From Shewanella sp. UCD-KL21 (GTDB taxonomy: Bacteria; Pseudomonadota; Gammaproteobacteria; Enterobacterales; Shewanellaceae), in assembly GCF_001957135.1 (NCBI RefSeq), contig NZ_MPHK01000001.1:124001-188000 (forward strand): 64,000 nt of DNA. Reading direction: 5' to 3'. A program made the position numbers and the translations under genes. The notes beneath the pieces are model-generated. The model was given only the letters and a program-made list of their open reading frames with translations. It made no database searches and was not told the DNA's origin. Shown here piece by piece: positions 51,566 through 58,377 of this stretch; position 1 is the first letter of the stretch, and each line of letters opens with the position of its first letter.

Positions 51566-52588
51566 ATGTTTTTTTATAAAGTTGCACAAAAAGTAATGTT
51601 TCAGATGGATCCAGAGATCGCGCATAATATCGCTATCGGAAGTTTAAAAAATACTGGAAACAACCCTTTAAACCTATTTTACAGTCAAAAAGTTGCCTCA
51701 GCGCCTGTGACTTGTATGGGCATTAACTTTACAAACCCAGTTGGCTTAGCGGCTGGATTGGATAAAGATGGCGAATCAATTGATGCATTTCATGCGATGG
51801 GATTTGGTCATATTGAAGTCGGTACGGTAACGCCCCGCCCACAACCGGGTAATGATCAACCGCGTTTATTTCGCTTAAAACCTGCAAAAGCAATCATTAA
51901 TAGAATGGGTTTTAACAATAAAGGTGTTGATAATTTAGTCAGAAATTTAATGGCGAAGAAAACCGATATTATTGTTGGTGTTAATATTGGTAAAAATAAA
52001 GATACCCCAGTAGATGAAGGTAAGAATGATTATTTAATCTGCATGGAAAAAGTCTACCAATATTCGGATTATATTGCGGTCAATATTTCATCGCCTAATA
52101 CCCCTGGTCTACGTACGCTGCAATATGGTGAGTTATTAGATGATTTACTTTCTTCATTAAAAGAAAAGCAAACAGAACTCGCGACAAAGTACAATAAGTA
52201 TGTACCAATAGCACTAAAAATTGCCCCAGACTTAACCGCTGAAGAAATTGAGAAGATTGCCGAATCGCTATTAAAAAGTAAATTTGATGGCGCGATTGCG
52301 ACAAATACCACTTTAACCCGTGATGCGGTTGTTGGCTTAGACAATGCCAATGAGGCAGGGGGCTTAAGTGGTAAGCCGTTGACGGATCTTTCTACTCAAG
52401 TGATCAAACAATTAGCAGGATATTTGAACGGTGAGATCCCGATTATTGGCGTCGGTGGTATTAATAGTGCTGAAGATGCTTTAGCTAAATTTGATGCTGG
52501 TTCAGAATTAGTACAAATATATACTGGATTTATCTATCAGGGACCGGGTTTAATAAAAGATATTGTGAATGCTTATAAAGCTAAATAA
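51566..52588 (+). CDS. pyrD: Dihydroorotate dehydrogenase, quinone-dependent (class 2)
   Basis: Membrane-associated FMN enzyme oxidising dihydroorotate to orotate with quinone as acceptor. The 340 residues have the class-2 N-terminal helices ([17 protein letters not shown]) and the catalytic serine S175 in [11 protein letters not shown]. The FMN/substrate block [11 protein letters not shown] and the GVGGI phosphate-binding loop are present. An AGGAGAAAGC box precedes the ATG. The promoter must overlap the gdhB end or terminator, or transcription reads through. zapC follows as in E. coli, across the GATC-rich gap. Confidence 0.97.
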   Translation: MFFYKVAQKVMFQMDPEIAHNIAIGSLKNTGNNPLNLFYSQKVASAPVTCMGINFTNPVGLAAGLDKDGESIDAFHAMGFGHIEVGTVTPRPQPGNDQPRLFRLKPAKAIINRMGFNNKGVDNLVRNLMAKKTDIIVGVNIGKNKDTPVDEGKNDYLICMEKVYQYSDYIAVNISSPNTPGLRTLQYGELLDDLLSSLKEKQTELATKYNKYVPIALKIAPDLTAEEIEKIAESLLKSKFDGAIATNTTLTRDAVVGLDNANEAGGLSGKPLTDLSTQVIKQLAGYLNGEIPIIGVGGINSAEDALAKFDAGSELVQIYTGFIYQGPGLIKDIVNAYKAK

Positions 52589-52596
52589 TATTAGTT

Positions 52597-52673
52597 GATC
52601 TAAAAATAGATCTTTTGATCAAATAAATCAGATCTAATTAAGTTGTGGCGATCGCAATTACGATCTTTCGATC
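52597..52673. promoter_or_regulatory. Cluster of seven GATC (Dam) sites before zapC
   Basis: GATC begins at 52597, 52609, 52617, 52631, 52650, 52662 and 52670, giving seven sites in 77 bp where chance predicts fewer than one. Spacings are 12, 8, 14, 19, 12 and 8. Two lie in larger palindromes (GCGATCGC and TCGATCGT-like). It could be a SeqA-type or methylation-sensitive control region of the cell-division gene zapC; this is inference. Confidence 0.75.
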
Positions 52674-52777
52674 GTTATAACTTAATGATAAATATATCAA
52701 AGTTTTTAAATAATATTTTGATATTGTCTGAAATATAAACTATTATCAGATTGTATTGTCAAAGTAGGTATTTAAAA

Positions 52778-53311
52778 ATGTTATTAATGCCAAATAAGGA
52801 CTGGCAGTGGGAATATAATGAAACGTTTAAGCAATTAAGTATTTCATTAGGTTCCGAGATGGAGTTCTTAACCCCATATAAAACCAAATCTCTTATCCCT
52901 GATGCATTAATGACATCAGAATTTAGTGTGGATCACGCTAAATTCTATATCAACCTACTTGAAAGCCTGCCTAAAGCGTTAAAAATGTCTGATGCTGCAG
53001 TCGTACAAACAGCGCTCAATGCCACAGCTGCGCATTTTATGATCAAACCACAAATGCCAAAATCTTGGTTTTTTGAAATCAGTCAAGAATGTGTTTACTG
53101 CGAAGTAGGTAAGTTATTTTCGTTAAATGCCAATGGAACCTCTGTTTTAGTTTTAGTGGTTGAAAACAGCTTGCAGGCAGCGTTAGTGATGGTGTTATCA
53201 AGTGAGTGCCCTTTAACGGAATCTAAAGTATTACAGCAATTTGATACCATTAAAGTTATGCACAATCGCTTAAATCCCCTAAAGAAGTCCAGGCATGTCG
53301 TTGCGGCCTAA
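52778..53311 (+). CDS. zapC: Cell division protein ZapC
   Basis: FtsZ-bundling Z-ring factor, 177 residues (E. coli about 180). Features shared with ZapC are the N-terminal MLLMPNKDWQWEYNETFKQL, SLIPDALMTSEFSVDHAKFY, and the mid-protein MPKSWFFEI. It follows pyrD as in E. coli. An upstream TTG or ATG extension at 52751 is possible, but the ATG at 52778 gives the family N-terminus. The upstream gap carries the GATC cluster. No clear terminator follows. Confidence 0.9.
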   Translation: MLLMPNKDWQWEYNETFKQLSISLGSEMEFLTPYKTKSLIPDALMTSEFSVDHAKFYINLLESLPKALKMSDAAVVQTALNATAAHFMIKPQMPKSWFFEISQECVYCEVGKLFSLNANGTSVLVLVVENSLQAALVMVLSSECPLTESKVLQQFDTIKVMHNRLNPLKKSRHVVAA

Positions 53312-53556
53312 ACAATATTTGTTAGTTCGTGTTTAATTTACTTGTCTCTTGTTGGGTATTACTTTCAATCAAGAAATAGATTAATTAGAAAGTGCCGTGT
53401 CAGTTATACCTGCCTATAAAACACTCAGCTATATTATGTAATAACCCGAATGACTGTGGCGATACATGCTCAGCTGTAGCGGTTTATCAATCAGACTAAC
53501 AAACTCTCTTTCATGCTTATTGCACTTCTCATCTTGTATCACCTTATTGAATCAGT

Positions 53557-53581
53557 CATGTTGCATTAGCCATGTTGCATT
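53557..53581. repeat. 11-bp direct repeat at the truncated edge of the pseudogene
   Basis: CATGTTGCATT occurs at 53557-53567 and again at 53571-53581, just where the homology to the dehydrogenase begins. It may mark the deletion or slippage site. Confidence 0.6.
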
Positions 53582-53589
53582 CGCGCATG

Positions 53590-54342
53590 GCTACATTTCC
53601 TCGAGCATCAATTTCATTTTGAACAAGCTAAAGCGGCAATTTTAGCAGGCAAGGCAGTGTTATGTGAAAAGCCCATTACTGTTTCTGTCGAAGAAGAAAA
53701 AATTTTATACAGGTTAGCCGCAGAAAAGCAGCTGTATTTAGTCGAAGGAATGTGGACCTATTTTTTACCTGCAATACAACAAGCTCAACAATGGGTTAAC
53801 CAAGGCCGTATTGGTAAATGAAGGCATATCAAAGCCGATTTTGGCTATCCCCAAAAGTACAGCCCTAACTCAAGAGAATACGCAGCTGAACTGGCTGGTG
53901 GTTGTGTATTGATATGGGGATTTACCCCATTGCTTTGGTTCAATTATTTATGGCTCAAGAACCTAAGTCGATGTTTGTTAATTCACACTTAGCTGCTAAT
54001 GGCGTCGAGGATGATGCCAGCTTGATATTTAAATATGAACAAGTTACCGCCACCTTGGGCACCTCCTTTAGGTGTAAATTACCAAACTGGGCTTATATCA
54101 TAGGTGATGGTTATATTGCCATTCCCGACTTTTGGCGTGCTAGTGAATGCCATCTATATCAGCTTGATGAAAAAGTGGCCCAGTTTGACGATAAACGAAA
54201 AACAATAGGCTTTAATTATGAAATAGAAGCCGTTGCTGCTGACATACTTGAGGGGAAACTGGGTTCATCTACCGTAACATCTGCAAATTCACTCATATTT
54301 CAAAAATATATAGAAGCAATTAGAGCAAAGATTTACGCCTAA
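53590..54342 (+). pseudogene. Gfo/Idh/MocA-family oxidoreductase, decayed
   Basis: Remnant of an NAD(P)-dependent sugar or polyol dehydrogenase. The visible order is the segment HQFHFEQAKAAILAGKAVLCEKP (split here: HQFHFEQAKAA then ILAGKAVLCEKPIT), LVEGMWTYFLPA, then AELAGG, then IDMGIYPIALVQLFM and a C-terminal domain ending in EAIRAKIYA. It is broken by a TGA at 53819-53821 (likely a former Trp), by a one-base loss near 53908-53912, and probably by another near 53602. The Rossmann GxGxxG N-terminus is missing. A 441-bp open piece (from 53902) remains but would lack the cofactor domain. Confidence 0.88.
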
Positions 54343-54421
54343 ACAAATGTAATGTCTTTTATTGCGGATTTACTTGATAATCTAGTTTAAATACCGGCCA
54401 GTTAAGTAACATAAAAAGTTT

Positions 54422-54904
54422 ATGAAAATTGTAATTGAACCAATAATTTCGCAGCAAGATCCACAAGTGGCAGCCATCATTAAATCGGTTGGCAAAGAGT
54501 TTGGTGCAATTGGCGAAGGCTTTGGCCCATCAGATGCTGAAGTCGCAAATATGAGCCAATATTATCATGCAAAAGACAGCAGCATTTATTTGGTTGCTTG
54601 TGTTGATAATCAAGTGGTAGGCGGTGCTGGCATCGCTAAGTTTAATGGTGATGACAAGGTTTGTGAGTTAAGAAAACTGTTCTTACTTCCTGAAACTCGA
54701 GGCCTGGGATTGGGTAAGCGTCTTACAGAGCAATGTCTTAAATTTGCAAAACAAAATGGTTTTGAACATTGTTATCTTGATACCTTGGCGACTATGACTG
54801 CGGCAATAGCACTCTATGAAAATCTCGGTTTTACACATTTAGATAAACCTCTGGATGGCACCATTCATGGTGGCTGCGATGTCTGGATGCTTAAGCGTTT
54901 ATAG
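54422..54904 (+). CDS. GNAT family N-acetyltransferase
   Basis: A 160-residue acetyl-CoA-dependent transferase. The acetyl-CoA motif A is LRKLFLLPETRGLGLGKRLT (about 80-99), where the R/Q-x-x-G-x-G/A loop is RGLGLG. Downstream the ACDVWMLK-type C-terminal strand is GGCDVWMLKRL. The substrate cannot be inferred. It lies between a broken dehydrogenase and a LacI-type regulator, in an AT-rich patch. The ribosome-binding site is weak. Confidence 0.88.
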   Translation: MKIVIEPIISQQDPQVAAIIKSVGKEFGAIGEGFGPSDAEVANMSQYYHAKDSSIYLVACVDNQVVGGAGIAKFNGDDKVCELRKLFLLPETRGLGLGKRLTEQCLKFAKQNGFEHCYLDTLATMTAAIALYENLGFTHLDKPLDGTIHGGCDVWMLKRL

Positions 54905-54935
54905 ACTAATTGGCATGGGCAAGGTTTGTTATTAA

Positions 54936-54947
54936 GTTATCGATAAC
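54936..54947. promoter_or_regulatory. Candidate LacI-type operator (CG-centred palindrome)
   Basis: GTTATCGATAAC is a perfect 12-bp palindrome with a central CG, the layout favoured by LacI/GalR-family proteins. It lies in the region upstream of the LacI-type gene. Assignment is inference. Confidence 0.4.
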
Positions 54948-55118
54948 AAATCAATATTAACTAGGCAAGCTGGCTTATTTAAATCGCTTGTGTAAGGCCG
55001 TAGTTAATGGCCTTAAATACTGTTTTTACGTGATAAATATTTATTTTGTCGCGTGATAATTAATTAGATTATACAGCTAGAGTTTTAAGGACTATATCTG
55101 TTATTCTACTCTTTCTAA

Positions 55119-55144
55119 TGTTACAACTACTTTTGTAACATTTA
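55119..55144. promoter_or_regulatory. Perfect inverted repeat just before the LacI-type gene
   Basis: AATGTTACAA and TTGTAACATT form 10-bp perfect arms around a 6-bp spacer, ending 12 bp before the start codon at 55157. It could be an autoregulatory operator or a leader hairpin over the ribosome-binding region. Confidence 0.55.
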
Positions 55145-55156
55145 ACTGACTTTCCA

Positions 55157-56224
55157 ATGAGTTTTTTAATGAGCCCAATAAATAAGACCAAGTCTAGCGC
55201 TAAAACCACAATTCAAGATGTGGCTAAAATTGCTGGTGTTTCAAAAATGACGGTTTCTCGAGTATTAAATAATGATGAAAAAGTCAGTGATAAAACACGT
55301 GCAAAAGTGCAGCAAGCAGCAGATCAACTCAACTATCGGCCTAACATTTCAGCTAGACGTTTAGCGAGTTCGAAATCTTATTTTATTGGCTTACTCTACG
55401 AAAACCCCAGTGAAGGTGGCTATGTGAGTCAATTCATGATGTCGGCATTAAAAAGCTGCCGCCAACGTGGTTATCACTTAGTTGTTGATGAGTGTGAAGG
55501 TACTCAGGCTGAGAAGCTTAAAATCACCCGTGATTTAGTCGAAGAAACACGAGTCGATGGGGTTATTTTATTGCCGCCTTTTTGTAATAACATCGACATT
55601 CTTAATGAGCTCAAACTGTTAAATATCCCATACGTTAGAGTATCACCCGATGTCGAGTTAACCTTATCTCCCTTTGTGTGTATGGACGATTATCAAGCCG
55701 CTTATGAGATGACCAATTTGTTGATTGATAAAGGTCATAAGGATATAGGTTTTATTATCGGTCACCCTGACGTGGGAGCCAGTCGTCTGCGCTATCAAGG
55801 GTTTTTAGATGCTATGCGTTCAAAAAAACTCAACATACCGCCAGAGTTTATTGAGCAGGGTATGTTCAGTTATAAATCAGCGCTTGGGGCTGCTAAAACC
55901 TTATTGACCCAAGACAATAGACCAAGTGCGATATTTGCAAGTAATGATGATATGGCCGCTGCTGTGGTATCTGTGGCTAATTCGTTAGGCTTAAATGTAC
56001 CTAAAGATTTAAGTGTCGTTGGTTATGATGATACCCCTTTAGCCACCACAATTTGGCCACATATCACCACGGTTAAGCAGCCCATTAACGCCATGGCTGA
56101 AACCGCTATCGCATTACTGACATCAGGACAAATGGATAAGTTAGCCGGTGATAACCTTTCAAATTTACGTCATGTTTTAGACTTTGAATTAAAAGAGCGT
56201 GATTCGACGACTGAATTTACTTAA
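55157..56224 (+). CDS. LacI/GalR-family transcriptional regulator
   Basis: A 355-residue repressor-type protein. Helix-turn-helix at about 19-38 (TIQDVAKIAGVSKMTVSRVL) with hinge helix YRPNISARRLAS. The periplasmic-binding-like effector domain runs from about 70 to the end, with ASNDDMAAAVVSVAN and VVGYDDTPLATTIWP. The neighbours, a broken dehydrogenase and a xylosidase remnant, suggest it once governed an oligosaccharide (perhaps xylan-derived) pathway. The ATG at 55157 was taken; a second in-frame ATG at 55169 (MSPINKT) is equally possible. Confidence 0.93.
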   Translation: MSFLMSPINKTKSSAKTTIQDVAKIAGVSKMTVSRVLNNDEKVSDKTRAKVQQAADQLNYRPNISARRLASSKSYFIGLLYENPSEGGYVSQFMMSALKSCRQRGYHLVVDECEGTQAEKLKITRDLVEETRVDGVILLPPFCNNIDILNELKLLNIPYVRVSPDVELTLSPFVCMDDYQAAYEMTNLLIDKGHKDIGFIIGHPDVGASRLRYQGFLDAMRSKKLNIPPEFIEQGMFSYKSALGAAKTLLTQDNRPSAIFASNDDMAAAVVSVANSLGLNVPKDLSVVGYDDTPLATTIWPHITTVKQPINAMAETAIALLTSGQMDKLAGDNLSNLRHVLDFELKERDSTTEFT

Positions 56225-56266
56225 GTTTCTTTCTTGAGCGTTAACTGAATGAGCTATGCGCTAAAA

Positions 56267-56323
56267 ATCTAGCTCTTGACTATCTAGTGTTGAAAATCTA
56301 GCTGCTAATTATCTAACATCTAG
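56267..56323. repeat. ATCTAG-containing imperfect repeats
   Basis: ATCTAG occurs at 56267, 56282, 56296 and 56318, with ATCTAA at 56311, so steps are about 14-15 bp for the first four. It lies in the AT-rich gap between the LacI-type gene and the GH43 remnant. Confidence 0.5.
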
Positions 56324-56439
56324 TTTAGCCATTTTCTGCTGCCTTAATCCATTCTAATCTCGCTTGTAAAATGATTATTTTGCAAGCTAGCTCCTATATC
56401 TTAAAGCTTCATGTCGCTGTTTTTTCTGCATAATTTAAC

Positions 56440-56844
56440 CGTTAATTTTTTGTAATTTGTTATTACAACGCCCACAAGTTTCACTATAGGTACCTTTCTT
56501 ATGATGAATCTCTCGGATTACATCTTGATGTAATGAGCTGTGAGGGAGACCAAAGTTTAGCGGTTAAATTTCCAATTTTTGAAAATAGGTTGGCAGTAAA
56601 GCAATCACAAATATACTTACGAGCTGATGTGCATTATGGGCAATTAATCTTTAAATACTCGTTAGATGGTCAGCAGTGGCAAACATTATCTGAATTAGAT
56701 TATCGGTTTATTTCAGACGAGGCGGGTAAAGGTGAGGGCGCTAATTTTACTGGCGCGTTTGTGGGTGTGTGTGCTCAAGATATGACGGGCAGCAATATAA
56801 ATGCTGAATTTAGTTATTTTGATTATAATGAAAGGCACGACTGA
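56440..56844 (+). pseudogene. C-terminal remnant of a GH43-type beta-xylosidase/arabinosidase
   Basis: The frame read from about 56461 gives YYNAHKFHYRYLSYDESLG, then LHLDVMSCEGD, LAVKQSQIYLRADVHYGQL, FKYSLDGQQWQTL and GANFTGAFVGVCAQDMTG. This matches the concanavalin-A-like C-terminal domain that follows the five-bladed GH43 catalytic domain in bacterial beta-xylosidases. The catalytic domain and start are missing. An ATG at 56533 leaves only 103 residues. The gene's terminator (56891) survives. The left boundary is approximate. Confidence 0.8.
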
Positions 56845-56890
56845 GTAAATATCATCAATTGTCCATTAAATAAGTCATAGCGTACGAGTT

Positions 56891-56920
56891 AAAGGCACCA
56901 TGTATTATTGGTGCCTTTTT
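56891..56920 (+). terminator. Intrinsic terminator after the GH43 remnant
   Basis: A 10-bp stem AAAGGCACCA / TGGTGCCTTT, 8-nt loop, then more T residues. It is the likely old terminator of the decayed gene. Confidence 0.85.
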
Positions 56921-57162
56921 AGTTTTGCTTGATCCCCAAAGGACATTGTCAATTGAGAAAGTCGTTATACAATCTGTAGAAGCGTGGTGATAGATGCTCA
57001 TATGAAGTTTAATACGAATCTAACTCCCATTAATGATATGTCCGTAGAAAATAACAAGCAAAATGAAAATATTTTCGAGTTATGTTGATATGCTCAATAG
57101 AATGGTTATGCAGCAAACTTTTTAGATAGATCGAAAGTATAGGTATTTTCAATGGGCATATT

Positions 57163-57208
57163 TTATATAAATTAGGTTTACCCCCAAGTAAACCTAAAAA
57201 TTATATAA
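57163..57208. repeat. Long AT-rich inverted repeat
   Basis: TTATATAA...AGGTTTAC (57163-57181) faces GTAAACCT...TTATATAA (57188-57208). Sixteen positions pair perfectly in two blocks, with a small unpaired stretch between and loop CCCCAA. No T run follows. Confidence 0.75.
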
Positions 57209-57331
57209 AGTAATGCGATTATAAGATTGGACAATTAAATCAGCCAATAAAAATAGTTAGAGTATCAATTTGTATTGAACTTGAGTCTTTTAGTATGAAG
57301 ATTTTACTATTTAATTTTGGTTCTAGATTAA

Positions 57332-57646
57332 TTATTTTTGTTTGAGTGAAACCATGATTTCAAGTACTTCTTGGTAAGAAATACGATACTCTCTAGACAG
57401 CTGTATTACCTTAGATTTGTAGGTTTGAACTTGCTCTTGCTTCTTTAAGGCTGATTTTTTTTGCTCAACCATTTCTGATACGACTTCATTTAAAATGTTT
57501 AAACGACGTAAACTGTAATCAAGAGAATCAAGATAAGTTTTCATTTGCAGTTTGTTACGGGCACTTTCGAGACTTTTTGTTGTTCTGTTTTCGAAATCTA
57601 ATTCATCAAAGGCGTTAATTACATTTTGTAAATTAATATCAGTCAT
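57332..57646 (-). CDS. Small coiled-coil protein, H-NS N-domain-like character
   Basis: A 104-residue, mostly helical protein. Residues 40-95 (SLDYSLRRLNILNEV, VSEMVEQKKSALKKQEQV, then YKSKVIQLSREYRISYQEVL) are charged with heptad-like spacing. The pattern, including the L-x-x-Y-x-x-x-I and the end -EVL-, resembles the oligomerisation region of H-NS/MvaT proteins. No DNA-binding AT-hook-like C-domain follows. It may be a truncated H-NS-type modulator or an unrelated coiled-coil protein; I could not decide. It is a lone gene in an AT-rich stretch, divergent from rraA. Confidence 0.7.
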   Translation of the reverse strand: MTDINLQNVINAFDELDFENRTTKSLESARNKLQMKTYLDSLDYSLRRLNILNEVVSEMVEQKKSALKKQEQVQTYKSKVIQLSREYRISYQEVLEIMVSLKQK

Positions 57647-57823
57647 ATGGATAACTACTTAGGATTATGAGTAAATGAATGCTATTTAGCATGGGTACTC
57701 TCTATCTTCCATGAATAGTAACAGAGCATTATTGTTAGTTTATTCAGATTAATGATTTGTTTCAATAGAGCATGACGTTTATATTAAACATTAATTTATT
57801 TACTTTAGTACAGGATGTGCAAA

Positions 57824-58318
57824 ATGCTAGATTTATTACCTGATTTATTTGACCACTATGGTTCTGAATTAACCTTGATACCCGCCAATTGGCAAAGTTA
57901 CGGCGCCAAACGGATATTTTATGGTGAAGTGGTTACGGTTAAGTGTTTTGAAGATAACTCTAAAGTGAAGTCAACGTTAGCAACCGCTGGTAAAGGTAAA
58001 GTGTTAGTGGTTGATGGCGGCGGCGTGTGTCGGCGTGCTTTACTAGGTGACATGATTGCAGAGTCGGCGGCCAATAATGAATGGGAAGGTATCATCATTT
58101 TTGGTGCGGTAAGAGATGTGGGCACATTGTCCACCATTGGTATTGGTGTGCAGGCGCTAAGTGCTAATCCCATTAAAACAGAAAAAAAAGATGTTGGCCT
58201 AGTGAATATAAATATCGAGATTGCCGGCGTCTTAGTAAAACCTGCCATGATGATCTATGCCGATGAAAATGGCATAGCCGTTACTGAAAAGCCTTTAGAT
58301 TTAGCGGTATTAAGCTAA
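57824..58318 (+). CDS. rraA: RraA family protein (RNase E activity regulator-like)
   Basis: A 164-residue RraA-fold protein. In E. coli RraA inhibits RNase E; relatives are 4-hydroxy-4-methyl-2-oxoglutarate aldolases. The family core is visible: VVTVKCFEDNSKVK, VLVVDGGG, RRALLGDMIAESA, and GAVRDVGTLSTIGIGVQALS, with the R-D pair of the metal/substrate site. Relative to typical RraA the GGGSMRR becomes GGGVCRR and GYVRD becomes GAVRD. The ATG at 57824 has AGGA eight bases upstream; the frame extends three codons further. Which of the two activities applies is unsettled. Confidence 0.9.
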   Translation: MLDLLPDLFDHYGSELTLIPANWQSYGAKRIFYGEVVTVKCFEDNSKVKSTLATAGKGKVLVVDGGGVCRRALLGDMIAESAANNEWEGIIIFGAVRDVGTLSTIGIGVQALSANPIKTEKKDVGLVNINIEIAGVLVKPAMMIYADENGIAVTEKPLDLAVLS

Positions 58319-58377
58319 ACTTAGATAAATTAATTTATTTTTACATTAAAAATCAATTTGCTTACAAGGATGCAAAC

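Larger units (their letters stand above)
56845..57331. other. AT-rich gene-free interval
   Basis: About 490 bases with a terminator at its left end (56891-56920) and a long imperfect hairpin near 57163-57208. No reading frame or RNA gene was recognised. Confidence 0.6.

Noticed and set aside
52589-52777. GATC-rich gap as a replication origin
   Set aside because: No DnaA-box series or AT-rich unwinding block with gidA/mnmG/dnaA neighbours; the GATC density is better explained as a regulatory cluster.
56533-56844. A 103-residue independent protein
   Set aside because: Homology to a GH43 C-terminal domain extends upstream of this ATG without a start, so it is a gene remnant.
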